In this document: piece after piece, positions 8,701 through 20,200 of the stretch
How the letters are laid out: every line of letters starts with the position of its first letter
How positions within the stretch are numbered: position 1 is the stretch's first letter
DNA from: a virus
Strand: one strand, 5' to 3'
DNA: 50,921 nucleotides
Virus record (IMG/VR): IMGVR_UViG_3300032241_001390
Location: 1-50,921 of that record
Translations under genes and position numbers: made by a program
The notes under the pieces: generated by a model
The model's database searches: none
Seen by the model: the letters and a program-made list of their open reading frames with translations, nothing else
Told to the model about the DNA's origin: nothing

Positions 8701-11700
8701 CGCAGTCCGTATGTTCAAAACGTTACAGCATTTGGTAACGGATGTGCCGCATATAAAGTAGACGGCGCACTACACAATGGTGGAAATAAATCTATTGTTA
8801 CTAACGATTTTACACACATTGTCAATGACGGTATCGGTATATGGTGTACTGGACCGAGCGCATTAACTGAAGCCGTGTCAGTATTCTCATACTATGGTTA
8901 TAGCGGATACTTAGCAGATGCTGGCGGACGTATTCGTGCTACTAACGGCAATAGCTCATATGGTACATACGGTGTTATTGCTACTGGTTACGATGTAACT
9001 GAAACACCAGCAACTGGTACAATTTTTAACCAATCAAGCCAAGTTCAGGCAATGGTACAGCAAGCATATGGTACTAATAGTCAGTTATTAAGATTAGATT
9101 ATACTAATGCTGGTAGTAATTATACTACAACAACAACAAATATGTTGAACTTTAGTAATAACTTTCTTGGAGCAAGTTGGGCTAGTGACGGTAATGTTAC
9201 TTTTTCTAAAGTAACAGTTGCTCCAACTGGATTAACAGAAGGATGGACGCTAACTGGCGGAACTTCTGGAACAGATGGAAGTTATTTGTATCAAAATATC
9301 AGTATTCCTTCTGCAGGAACAACCTACACAGGAGTAAGTGCGCTTAACCTTAGCGGTACTGGTACCAACGCAACATTTACAGTTACAGTGACCAGTACAG
9401 GCTATAATGTTACTGTGCTTAATCCAGGTAGCGGTTATACAGTTTATGCTGGCGGTACTGGTAGTCAATTATACATTCCAGGAAGTCAATTAGGTGGACT
9501 GGATAGCGTTAATAATTGTGTTATTAATGTAACAGGTTTAACAGGATCTGGAATTCAAAGTATTAGTTTGCCTTCTGCGGGCACAACTGGAAATATAGTT
9601 CCAGCTGGTAGTGCATTAAGTTATACTTGTAGTATTGAAGTTAAGAAAGGATCAAGCCCAAGTATTGATCTTTACGCAATATTTTCTGGAAGCAGTACTG
9701 TATCAAGCAGTATTAATTTTAACTTTTTAACCGGAGTAGTTACTCCAAATAGTTCAGCTAGCGGCTATCTTCCAACAAAATATGGAGCAATCAATTTACA
9801 AACATCTACTACTGCAGCAAACGCTGGGTGGTATAGAATATGGTTTGCTGTAAACGATACAACCGGACTAAACACCCAACTACAATTTAGAGTATATCCA
9901 AGAGGCTATACTGGACTTGCTGGACAGTACACATATTTTTACGCATCACAGGTAGAATTATCAAATGTTCCGCCAACATCGTCAATTACATTATGGACTG
10001 CTAATACTACATATTCAATTTTAGGACAATATTTGTATTACGGTAGTAGTATATACAAAGTAACAATTGCAGGAACATCGAACACTATTGCCCCAGGATT
10101 TACTAGCGGTGTGGGTTCTAATGTAATCTACGGAGTTGGTTTATCCTGGGCAGGTCAGTGGAGCCCAAGCTTCTATCAAGAAGTTACAAATAGTTCAAAA
10201 TATACTGCTTACGCTAATTTCAATATATCGGGTGCTGGTACTGGAGTTGTAACTATTGCTGACGAAGTTAGAAGTAATAGTGTGTTCAATACACGTATTG
10301 CTACAGACTCTAACGGTATAACTGGTGGCGCTGGCTATTTAACAGCTAGTAACAACGCTCAAGCTGGATCTAATCAATGGATACAATTATCAGCATCTGA
10401 CACTAATACTAACGGTAATTATACTGGTATGCGTGTGTTTGTTAACAGCGGAACTGGAGCTGGGCAATATGGATACATTAGTTATTTCAATAGTGCTACA
10501 AGCGGTCTTACTTCAAAATATGCGTATGTGCTGAAAGAATCATTTACAAGTTTACAAGTTACTAGTACAAATTCTGGAACTGGTTATCTTACATTAAACA
10601 GCGGTTTAAATAATAACACAATGTATTTGAACATGCCGGTTCAGTTTATTCCTACATATTATACAACGAGTGTTACTAGTACTGGTTTAGCACAAACAAC
10701 ATGTACAGCTACTACCGGCGGAACTATTAATACATTAACTGTTGGTAGTACATTAGGCATGTATGTAAATATGCCGTTAACATTTAGCTCAAGCGGTCAG
10801 GGAGTGTTTAGTACAGTAACTACTGGCTACTACTATTATATCTACGCTGTTGTTGATAGTCAAACAATTCAAATTACTAATCAGTTATATGGACCTGTAT
10901 GGCAATTATCAACTGTGACTGGCGAATCTATGACTATTAATTTCCCATCAAATAATAGTTATATCCAAGGACCTACAACTAACATGGTTGTTAACTATCC
11001 AATACAATTTACTGGAACAGCATTGGGAGGCATTAATGTTGGTACAGTATATTATATTCAAGATATTATTGATAGTAATGATTTTGTTATCTCTGGAGCT
11101 ATTGTAACTGTTACTGTTACAACAACCACTCCTGGATCTGTATCTGGTACTGCTAATAATTATTGGGGATCAAACTTGGCAAACGTGCCACTATTAACAG
11201 TTACTACAAATACAGCATTGTTAAATCCAATGACTCCAATATTGTTTACTAATACTGTGTTTGATAATGTTGTAGACAGTACAAAATATTATATTAGCAA
11301 TATTATTAACTCAACACAATTTACAATAGCATCGAGTCTAATTACTCAAACTGTTACAACAACGGCTGTTATTAGTAACTTGATTACATGTTCAGATACA
11401 AGCCAATTCCAAATTAACCAACCAATTAAATTTGTCGGAACAAGTTTTGATGCTTCAATTAAAACTGAAACAAACTATTACATACTGGTTGTTAATAATA
11501 GCACAACATTTACAATTAGCCAAACACCTGGCGGAAACGCTATAAACTTAACAGGCGGTACAGGTTCTATGACCTTGTATACTTGTCCAGCGGCATTTGC
11601 CTTAGCTGGTACTACAGGCTCTATGGTAGGTACTACTACAGCAACTAAAACTGCGTTGTCATTAAGTATTGGCGGAATGAATGGCACATTCTCTACAAGT

Positions 11701-14172
11701 TTATACGGCGGTGTAACTCTAGGCCAGACTTACTATGTACAGTCGTTGCCTAGCTCAACAACATTTACGGTGTCATCGACAACTGGTACAATATCTGGCT
11801 CGTCAACTAGCGCAAGCCCAATTAGCTTAATAACTAAAACAGGATCTATGAACGTGGCAGCGGTAGGATGGGATCATATTAACCCAGGCACTCCAATTCA
11901 AAGTGTTCTTGATAATACTTCTGTATACTATATTGAACCAAGAACAATTTATACACCTCCTCCATTCTCACAAGCGGCTGCCAACAGTCCTTTAAGTCTA
12001 GGAGTGGGTACATCTTGGTCTGCTGTAGCATATGGTAACGGATATTTTGTAGCATTGCCAAGTACTAATACATTAGGTGCTTATAGTACAGATGGAACAA
12101 ACTGGTCATCTTTAGCATTACCTTCTAGCAGATCATGGACTGGTGTTGCTTATGGTAACGGTTACTGGGTGATAATCAGTTCGGGTGGTAGTGGAAATAG
12201 TGTAGTAGCAGTTAGTAAATCTGACGGCTTAGGCTGGAGAAACTATTCTTTACCAAGTGCTACAACATGGAGTAGCGTTGTTTACGGCAATGGAATTTTT
12301 ATTGCTTTAGCAACAGGCACAAATAGTGCAGCTTACAGTACTAATTATGGTGCTACATGGACATCAAGTACATTACCAAGTACAGCGGCATGGTCTAGTA
12401 TAGCCTATGGTAATGGTTTATTTGTAGCAGTATCTAGTACCGGAGCTGCCGTAGCTACTCAAGCTCTTACAGGTGGTGGCTCAGCTACTACTAACTCTTT
12501 TACTGTAGCAAGCGCTACAGGCATTGTTATAGGACAATTAGTAGTTGGAACTGGTTTAGCTTCTGGAACAACGGTAACTAATGTATCTGGCGGAACTATT
12601 ACCGTAAGTAATAATTTCACAGTAGTTGGTGCTGGCAATTATGTATTCTATTCTCCAACAAGTACTTCGGCAGCTTATAGTACAAATGGTTCCACATGGG
12701 TTTCAAGTACTATTCCTGCCGGAGCATGGTCCAGTATAGCATACGGCCAAGGCATATTTGTAGCAGTATCTAATACATCTCAAAATACTGCTTATACATT
12801 TAATGGATCAACATGGTATACAAGTAATATTCCAGTAACAGCAACATCTGTAACTTATGGCCAAGGAGTATTTTTAGCGTTGAATAATAATTCAACTACA
12901 GCTTATACTAGTGAAGACGGAATTCAATGGATTCAACAAACTGTATCTAATAACGGATACAATGCTGTTTGTTTTGGATATACCAGTGTAAGCAACAACG
13001 GTGTGTTTATTTCAATGGCAGGTCAGTCAACTGTGACTAATATTTTTGCTGGTTGTTTGACAAAAGGGCGAGCAACAGTAAACTCAGGTGTTATCAACTA
13101 TATTAACGAATGGGAACCTGGTTCAGGTTATTATTCAAATGGTATAGCTAGTGCCCCAACTGTTACATTCTCAGATCCAAACGTAACTACTCTAGCTGTA
13201 GTTAATCCAAGAACAAGCAACGGAGTTTTAAGTAGTCCTACATTTTATAGTAGAGGTATTGGATATACTACAGCAAGTACACAAGTTGTTATTACAGGTA
13301 ATGGATTCGCAGATACATATCAAACAGGTTTAAGTATTATTATTAACAATTTATCAAGACTACCAAGTCCTGGTGATAACTTAACAATTAACGGTGTGAG
13401 CCAAGTTTATAAAGTAACTAGCGCCTATGCTGTGTTTAATACAGTGGTTCCATTACTAGAGGCTAATGTTAGTGTTAGTCCAAGTGTAAGCGTAGCAAAT
13501 AGTACTGCTAATGGAACTGCCGTAAGTATTCGTAGCAAATACAGTCAGGCACGTTTAACCAACCATGACTTTTTAAATATCGGCTATGGTGATCAGGCAG
13601 AATCAAATTATCCAGGATTCCCAGAAAGCGGTTATGCCAGCACACCAAGCAATCAAACAGTTGAAGCTAACTTTGGTCGTGTTTTCTATACAAGTACCGA
13701 CCAAGATGGTAACTTTAAAGTTGGTGGATTATTTGGAGTACAACAGGCAACTGGTATCGTAACATTGAGCGCCAGCCAGTTTGGTTTAAGTGGTTTGAAC
13801 AGCTTGAGCTTAGGTGGTATTAGTGTTGGCGGATCTAGTGTAACAGTTACACAGTTTAGTACAGATTCGACATTTACTGCTAACAGTGATTCAGTGTTAC
13901 CAACACAGAAAGCTATCAAAGCATATCTAACAAGTCGTTTAAGTCAAGGTGGATCGAATACATTTACTGGACAGCTAACAGCAGGTACTGTTATTGTTGG
14001 TGGTCCAAATTATATAAGATCCACCATAGCTAACGGTGTTAGCGGATCAAACATTAAGATGCTCAATAAGGTGTATATTAATGCTAGCGGGGTTGACGGA
14101 AATATGGCAGCTTTAGATTTCTTTGTAAGAAATAATAGCCATAAGAGCAGTTTTGGTTTCGGCAACAACTAA
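5767..14172 (+). CDS. Giant modular tail fibre/spike protein, paralogue 1 (2801 aa)
   Basis: Residues 12-446 hold seven repeats of the form W-x(5-9)-Y-x3-D-x-V-x3-G-x2-Y-x-C...W, resembling carbohydrate-binding (CBM5/12, chitin-binding-like) modules. From about residue 500 a right-handed beta-helix-like region begins; KTGTYAEPLPINVPENC and GDELRG near 720-745 are the usual start of pectin-lyase-like helices, continuing with GLRNMTLTG (about 930) to 1085. One R584-D585 helical repeat lies before it. Several roughly 40-residue 'G-x-P-I-x-F ... YY ... TxFxxS' modules occur between 770 and 2030. Residues 2075-2407 hold BNR-like WSSIAYGNGLFVAVS/AYSTDG repeats. The last about 200 residues, with FYTSTDQDGNFKVGGLFGVQ and LPTQKAIKAY, match the next giant. 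Likely a receptor- or glycan-binding fibre; no lyase catalytic site is identifiable. Confidence 0.8.
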   Translation: MAAEFKIGRLRFNWKGTWVSGTTYARDDVVLNDGSAYACLVPSVASANFYTDLYAVPYPVWQKVTDGKTWAGNWTTGYSYGLNHIVIFGGIVYYCNTAHTSTAFASDSANWTIYTEFTAWHTGWSTNTAYGINDTVKYGGIVYKCTVNHTSAATTALGLENNLSDWTIVDRGIEYKGAWTSSTRYKVSDVVKLNADLYICSTYNTDTTFVPAHWTLWFPGLEYQGAWLNSTIYQPGDVADYGGYSYISASVNNTGNVPSTDNGTNWTLFETGYSFSGEWSTSGQYRIGSVVRRHGQVYVATADNAGTDPAGFSVSTTYTASGSSGTTLVVASTSGIAPGMNIINPAFTAGQAVVSVTNGTTLVISKGPDGAISNGATINFVGVNYASWSMLIPGTSWTNRWASNSKYAIGDITVYQNGTYVCVQNHTASNLNRPDQDNTNTYWVFYIPHARKNALNTLGDIETYTTGPGYAAIPIGTQSYLLKSISSTPTWSTMNIVPSVYYVCSTTGQDSLSYGLTWDQPWKTIQYATKIVGAGTNYPIAVGVLKQNKTWLTTEMYNWMLYNMSQSTNGYTPSSVFDETKTFRDAGYIIDALAYDLSRGGNSQTVAATLAYFAFGSNGTLFDNSVLAEISYFVSSLQFLSTLITNYCIPQTPATQSYQSLNGNSVVISQYTSAVQSETGAAAAAASLLNIVTTALSTQSTLQVPQANNGTTATIFVKTGTYAEPLPINVPENCAIVGDELRGVVVTPAVTITGTVTNINVSPANTFVVSSTSGLTDQMPIQFVDPTISTTFIYSAQGGPVAGQTYYISGSSITSTTFSVLTAPTVTFFGTTTSNSSVINFVSQTTNLVVGASITGNGIPTGSTILQITTAALASTYTITISNPATATASNVQLTQTGQVLTLISPTTTLSMNFYAGDCLKDMFRLRNGTGLRNMTLTGLLGTLGAPDIYTIQRPTGGSFACLDPGNGPNDTSVWIFRRSPYVQNVTAFGNGCAAYKVDGALHNGGNKSIVTNDFTHIVNDGIGIWCTGPSALTEAVSVFSYYGYSGYLADAGGRIRATNGNSSYGTYGVIATGYDVTETPATGTIFNQSSQVQAMVQQAYGTNSQLLRLDYTNAGSNYTTTTTNMLNFSNNFLGASWASDGNVTFSKVTVAPTGLTEGWTLTGGTSGTDGSYLYQNISIPSAGTTYTGVSALNLSGTGTNATFTVTVTSTGYNVTVLNPGSGYTVYAGGTGSQLYIPGSQLGGLDSVNNCVINVTGLTGSGIQSISLPSAGTTGNIVPAGSALSYTCSIEVKKGSSPSIDLYAIFSGSSTVSSSINFNFLTGVVTPNSSASGYLPTKYGAINLQTSTTAANAGWYRIWFAVNDTTGLNTQLQFRVYPRGYTGLAGQYTYFYASQVELSNVPPTSSITLWTANTTYSILGQYLYYGSSIYKVTIAGTSNTIAPGFTSGVGSNVIYGVGLSWAGQWSPSFYQEVTNSSKYTAYANFNISGAGTGVVTIADEVRSNSVFNTRIATDSNGITGGAGYLTASNNAQAGSNQWIQLSASDTNTNGNYTGMRVFVNSGTGAGQYGYISYFNSATSGLTSKYAYVLKESFTSLQVTSTNSGTGYLTLNSGLNNNTMYLNMPVQFIPTYYTTSVTSTGLAQTTCTATTGGTINTLTVGSTLGMYVNMPLTFSSSGQGVFSTVTTGYYYYIYAVVDSQTIQITNQLYGPVWQLSTVTGESMTINFPSNNSYIQGPTTNMVVNYPIQFTGTALGGINVGTVYYIQDIIDSNDFVISGAIVTVTVTTTTPGSVSGTANNYWGSNLANVPLLTVTTNTALLNPMTPILFTNTVFDNVVDSTKYYISNIINSTQFTIASSLITQTVTTTAVISNLITCSDTSQFQINQPIKFVGTSFDASIKTETNYYILVVNNSTTFTISQTPGGNAINLTGGTGSMTLYTCPAAFALAGTTGSMVGTTTATKTALSLSIGGMNGTFSTSLYGGVTLGQTYYVQSLPSSTTFTVSSTTGTISGSSTSASPISLITKTGSMNVAAVGWDHINPGTPIQSVLDNTSVYYIEPRTIYTPPPFSQAAANSPLSLGVGTSWSAVAYGNGYFVALPSTNTLGAYSTDGTNWSSLALPSSRSWTGVAYGNGYWVIISSGGSGNSVVAVSKSDGLGWRNYSLPSATTWSSVVYGNGIFIALATGTNSAAYSTNYGATWTSSTLPSTAAWSSIAYGNGLFVAVSSTGAAVATQALTGGGSATTNSFTVASATGIVIGQLVVGTGLASGTTVTNVSGGTITVSNNFTVVGAGNYVFYSPTSTSAAYSTNGSTWVSSTIPAGAWSSIAYGQGIFVAVSNTSQNTAYTFNGSTWYTSNIPVTATSVTYGQGVFLALNNNSTTAYTSEDGIQWIQQTVSNNGYNAVCFGYTSVSNNGVFISMAGQSTVTNIFAGCLTKGRATVNSGVINYINEWEPGSGYYSNGIASAPTVTFSDPNVTTLAVVNPRTSNGVLSSPTFYSRGIGYTTASTQVVITGNGFADTYQTGLSIIINNLSRLPSPGDNLTINGVSQVYKVTSAYAVFNTVVPLLEANVSVSPSVSVANSTANGTAVSIRSKYSQARLTNHDFLNIGYGDQAESNYPGFPESGYASTPSNQTVEANFGRVFYTSTDQDGNFKVGGLFGVQQATGIVTLSASQFGLSGLNSLSLGGISVGGSSVTVTQFSTDSTFTANSDSVLPTQKAIKAYLTSRLSQGGSNTFTGQLTAGTVIVGGPNYIRSTIANGVSGSNIKMLNKVYINASGVDGNMAALDFFVRNNSHKSSFGFGNN
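5800..7104 (+). repeat. Seven tandem chitin-binding-like protein repeats in giant fibre 1
   Basis: Seven degenerate coding repeats of about 45-90 residues, each with paired Trp, a D/N-x-V strand, a Gly-x-x-Y-x-C or equivalent strand and a closing Trp. Repeat 6 carries an inserted Gly/Thr-rich beta module in its loop. The second giant fibre carries the same seven in the same order. Confidence 0.7.
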
Positions 14173-14192
14173 AAACTAATATAAGCAATAGA

Positions 14193-14204
14193 GATAAATA
14201 TTAT
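14193..14204 (+). promoter_or_regulatory. T4-type late promoter box
   Basis: GATAAATATTAT resembles the 3810 box. Predicted transcription start is near 14206, placing an AGAGGA ribosome-binding site at the very 5' end of a leader of about 16 bases before the ATG of the second giant fibre. Confidence 0.6.
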
Positions 14205-14221
14205 CAGAGGAACAGAATAAA

Positions 14222-17200
14222 ATGGCTGAATTTAAACTAGGTAGAATTAAGTTTGTGTACCAAGGTACATGGCAACCAAGCACATCGTATGTGGTTGATG
14301 ACGTAGTAACAGTAGGCGGAAAGACTTATATTTGCGTTATAAGCAATACAAGTTCAAGTTTATTTGCTACAGATTTAAACAATATAACTCCATATTGGAA
14401 TTTGGTAGCCGATGGTAGTCGTTGGGCCGGAACTTGGACTAACGCAACTTATTATCAACTAGGCGATCAAGTACAATATGGAGGCATTGTTTATCAATGT
14501 ACAACACCTCATACTAGTGCTAGTTCTACCGCTACATTAACAGCCACAGCGTTTACTGTATCAACAGGCACAGCTACCCTGACTTATAATACACAAGTAG
14601 TACAGCCATTTTTGGTCGGATCAACAATCACACTAGCTGGATTTAGTCCAACTAGTACTAGTGGTACAGTTAATACTGTTAATACAACATTTACAGTTGT
14701 AAGTTGCTCAACAACACAAGTTACATTTGCGTTAACTGGAACATATACTGCTGGAACATTAGGCACAGTTTCTGGTACAAGCCAGTTAGGTCTTGAAAAA
14801 GATCAAAGCAACTGGGTAGCATTTGCTCAGAATATTAATTGGATTGCCGGAGGCTGGACAGCTAATACACGATACAAAGCTCGTGACTTAGTCACTTACG
14901 GCGGCTACACATATCTATGTAATACCGCTCACGTATCGGCATCGACAATCGCACTTGGTCTAGAAAACAATCAAGGCAATTGGGATACTTTTAATGCTGG
15001 TATAATCTATCAAGGTACTTGGGCAACTAGCACACGTTATCGTATAAACGATGTTGTTACATATGGTGCTGATTTATGGATTTGTACAACACAACACACA
15101 AGTACAGGTACAACTCTTGACAATACTAAATTTAGCGTTTTTGTAAACGGTTTTGAGTTCCAAAATTCTTGGAGTTCAACTACTAACTATATTGTTGGTG
15201 ATACAGTAACCTATGGTGGTTATACATATACTGCTATTCAAAATGGTCTTAATCAAATACCATCAACACAAACTGCTTACTGGCAGCCATTTACAACTGG
15301 ATTTAGTTTCCAAGGAGACTGGTCTAGCGCAAATAGTTATAAAGTTGGTAGCGTAGTTCGCAATGATGGATACACATATTTGGCTATTGCCGATAACGGA
15401 CCTGTATCGGTTTCAGCAACAGCGACTACAAATTCTTCTGTAACTTTTGTAGCAAATTATCCATCTGGTAATGCGATGACTTATGTCAGCGGGACAGTTC
15501 CTTCGATAGGAGCAGTAATTAGCGGAACAAATATTCCTACTGGAACTTATATTGTTTCTGGAACAAGCCCTAATTTTATATTGAGTCAAAGTTTAAATCC
15601 ACCAGCTGGCGGATATAATAATGTAACAACAACCGCAGTTTCAAATACTATCACGGTTAGTTCAACTACTAACTTGCCAGTTGGTATTCCGGTTTCATTC
15701 GCAGGATCTGTTGGATCTAGTTTATTATCAACAACAGCAACATACTATGTTTTACTAGTATTAAGCTCAACAAGTATTGTAATTAGTACATCTGTCGGCG
15801 GCAGTCAATTTACAGTAGGAACAGCAACAGGGTTAAGTTTAACATTAACTGCTAGCCCACGTCCTCCATACGCAACATACTGGAGTCAATTAAACTCTGG
15901 ACTAAAATGGAATCCAACACAAGGAACTTATACAGGGGTAACTCAGTCTAGCACATCTGGCGGCGGTTCAAGCGCACAATTTACAGTCCTAGCAAAAAAT
16001 ACTACCTATTCAGTAACTGTAACAACAGCAGGTTCTGGTTATGCTCTCAACGATACTATCAAAATTTTAGGATCAAGTTTAGGCGGAATTAGCCCAGCTA
16101 ACGATCTTACACTTACTGTTACTAGTGTAAGTACTGGTGGAATTGTACAAGTTAGCGTAACTGGTATCAGCAGTACATGGTCAACTGGAACCACTTATGT
16201 ATCTGGTGACGTTGTTCTATGGGGTGTAAGTAGTTATATCTGTATTTTGGCTCACGTTGCAGCTTCAGGAAGTAGACCAGATAATGATACAACAGGTACA
16301 TATTGGAACTTGTTAGCATCTGGTACTGAGCAAGCAGTACTAACTACAACAGGTGACATGTTCTACTATGGCGCTAACGGTCCAACACGTTTGCCAATTG
16401 GTACAGACGGACAAGTTCTACGTGTAAATAATAATGTTCCAGCATGGCAATATTATGGTCAGATTAATAACATTGTGTTTGTTTCTACAAACGGTGCTGA
16501 CGTAATTACTAACGGTCAAGGAACAACTATTGATAAACCCTGGGCAAGTATTCGTTTTGCTTGTCAACAAGTTGAAGATGGTTATTTAAATACCAACGCT
16601 AAAACATTATTAAGAATTAACAAACAATTCTTGATGAAAGAAACAAACAACTATGTTTTAAACCAATATAGTGTTAATGTAACCAGTACAAGCGGAACAA
16701 CTATTACAGTTGGCGGGTCAAATAATGCCGCTCAAGTTACTACAGCAAACTTATATCAAGGTATGCCAATTGCGTTCACAACATCTAGCGGAAACATTGG
16801 CGCAGGTACAACATATTGGGTAGCAACTATTCCTAGTTCATCAACATTTACAGTTGCTACTAGCTATGCGCTTGCTACCCAAGCAAGTCCTTCATTGTTT
16901 ACAGTTGGTACAGGAACAACAAACGTTGGTAGCTATGTATACAACGCAAGCAAGACAGAACGTGATGCTGGATTAATTATCACTGGATTTATCCATGATA
17001 TTTCACGTGGCGGCACATACGCTACTATTACTAATTTAAATTCATTCTTTAGTAATGGATCTTTAATTTCAGGTGTTAATAACTACGATATTCCTCCGTT
17101 TGTATATAGCGAAAATTATCTAGCTAATACTTTAATACCAGCTGTGTTGAATAATACAGCACCAATAAAAAATTATCAAACATTGAATGGTGTATCAAGC

Positions 17201-20200
17201 GGTTCACAAGGCGTACAACAAATCAATACTGCGTATACAGCTGAATCAGGTGTAACAACTAAAATATCTACGCTGGTAAGTTATATTACTAGTGCGCTAA
17301 CAGCTGGAACTAACGTTGGTAGCCCAACAGCTATCACTCCTAATACTACAATTAGTATTAAGACTGGAACATATAATGAAATTCTTCCAATTAATGTTCC
17401 AAGTTATACTGCGTTAGTCGGCGACGAACTACGTAGTACTGTTGTTCAACCATATGCGGCTGATCCACAATTAGCAACTGTTGTTCCAAAAACTGTAACA
17501 GCAATGACACGTATCAAGAGTTTGATACCTAATTTGATTGCTAATACTAGTATTACTCCTACATCTGGCAACACAGTTGCACAAGTAAGAAGCTTACCAG
17601 CAGGATCGACAGGAAGTACTGTAGCTATTACAAATTTACAAAATAGTTTTAACGTACTATACGAATTAGTTGCTAGTGGTTTAGGAGGCGAACCAACAAT
17701 AGTAATGCCACAGCCGACAAACTATAATACTAGTTCGTTGACAAACATTGCTTATGCTACTACAACAGGTAGTAATTCAACTGGTATTACAACTGGCTAT
17801 GGTTACGCAGTTGCTCAAATTCAACAAAACTATAAGTTTTTAATCACAGATACATTACAGTATATTACTAACAATTATAGCATTACTCTTCCAGCACTAG
17901 GCGAAAGAGATATTCGTTATATTTTGGATAGTGTATTATATGACTTAACTTATGGTGGAAACACACAAAGTTTAGTAGCAGGGTCTGCTTATTATTCGTT
18001 GTATCAATTACAAATTACATCTGGACAAGTTGCTGGATTTACAGCAGGCCTTGGCCGTTTGAAATCTATTATTAACTTAGTATCTCAAGGATTATCAGTA
18101 GCTAGTAATGGAGGCGTTACATCGGGCAACGTTGTAACTCAAACTACTGCCGGTTCTCCAGGTAGCAGTGCAGCAGGCGGGTTTGCTCAAGATCGTATTC
18201 AAAACGTAATTAACTGGATCAATAATGCGTCTGCAGATAATACTGTAACACCTTATATCAGTGGAGCAAGTAGCGCACTACAAACAGCATATTCTTCAAT
18301 TACCGCTTTAACAAGTAACATTGCTAGCGATGCTACTGTATGGGTAAGCAAATATTATCAATCAGTTACTTTTGCTAATAGTTCACTAATTAATCGAGAT
18401 GCTACTTTAATCGTTAATGCTTTGGCATACGATATGGTATTAGGTACTAATTTCAATGCTATCCAAGCAGGTCGTGCGTTTAATCGTGCCAATACTAGTG
18501 CTACAAACTTACGTGCAACAAGTAGTGGTGAATTATCTCCAACACTTGGCGCAATTAATTTCATGTATTATAAAATGAAAAATATTGCGGCCAGCGGCGC
18601 AGTAGCACAGATTCAAACAACTATTGATGATTTAACAAATTATCTACAAGGCGGTGCCGCTCCAATGGCTATAACATGGAGTCAACCTGGTCTTCCATTA
18701 GCAACATACACCGGTGTAACAGCTGCAAGTGTAACAGGCGGTGGCGACGGTACAGCGGCATTTACAATTACTAGAGCAAGTAACGGAAATGGTTATTACA
18801 ACTATCAAATTACTGTAACAACTCCGGGTGCTAGTTATACTACAAGTAGTAAACTTCGTATATATGGCGATAGCATTGGCGGACAACGTTCTACTAATGA
18901 TATTGTTATCAACGTAACTCAAGTTAACTCTGGTGCTATACAAGTTGTAACATATTCTGACACAGAAGCTACATTAGGATTATTTGAATCTAATAGAGCA
19001 TTCTTGTTAGCTGAATCAATCGCATATTTTAACACAAACTATTCAAGCCTATTAACTAACCCAGCTTACTCTGTAGCTAAAGCTAACAGAGATATGTCTT
19101 ACATTTTAGATGCTGTTCATTATGATATGAATTACGGCGGCAACTGGGCAAGTCAAAATGCTGGTATGGCTTATTATTCAGCATTATATGGTTCAGAAAT
19201 TACTTCGGGATTTACTAGTGCGTTTGCGGCAACAATTGGTTACGTAAGTACATTAGCACAATCTGTAGTTGTTGGAACAACTGTAGCAAGCCCATTACAA
19301 GGTACAGTTACACAAGTATTACCAACAACTAGTGGTTATGTTGGTTCATCGCGCGATACTGGACGTATTGGTACACTATTAACATTGGTTACAAATTTTG
19401 TTTCAAATGGATTAACTTCAGGCGCTCTAACGGCAACAATTACAACTATTGCTAGTGGTACAACATTTACAACAAGTGCAGCTCACGGATTAGTAGTAGG
19501 CGATATTATTATTCCTCAGACTTCAAGTAACGGTTTAGTATCGACAATTATTGGTTCAGGTACTCCTTACTATGTAGTAAGTGTTCCAACTACAAGCACA
19601 TTTACATTAGCTACAAGCTATAACGGTAGTGCTATAACTTCATTTACTAGCGGTACAAGTTTATCAATTGCTATTCAAACAATTAATATGCCATATGTAA
19701 GTTGGGCAAGTAGTCAAGCATTGGCAGCCTATGCTACAACAAGTGCGGCTATTCCAACTTATCAAACAAGTGTTGTAAACTATATCAATACTAACTATCC
19801 AGCTTTAACATACAACACAACATACGCTCAACGTGATACAAATAATGTAACATTGGCAGCTATGTTAGATGCTGTTTTAGGAAGCAATTACGCTAGTATA
19901 CAAGCTGGTCGTGCGTACAATCGTACACAAGATTATCAAGTACAAGGTTACGAACTTACAGCTACTACAGCTAGTATGTATTATCTAAGTAGCTTAATAG
20001 CAACAACTTTAGCCAGCTACAGTACACAAGCAACATCGGCTGGAAATAGTGTTCAATTGATTGTTAATTATTTAAATCAAGGACAATATGCTACTCCGCA
20101 AGTAAATGGAACAACAACATACAATGATAATTTAGGCATAATTAACGGTGCTGAAATATTACGTGCTAACATTCCATTCTTGGCAGCAGAAGTTGTAGCT

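Noticed and set aside
7900-9010. Pectate-lyase enzyme activity in giant fibre 1
   Set aside because: The beta-helix start and strand motifs are clear, but no catalytic Asp/Arg set can be identified; the fold is common as a fibre scaffold.
11989-12990. Sialidase or photosystem assembly factor
   Set aside because: The WSSIAYGNG...AYSTDG repeats are BNR-like blades only; sialidase arginine triad and signal peptide are absent.
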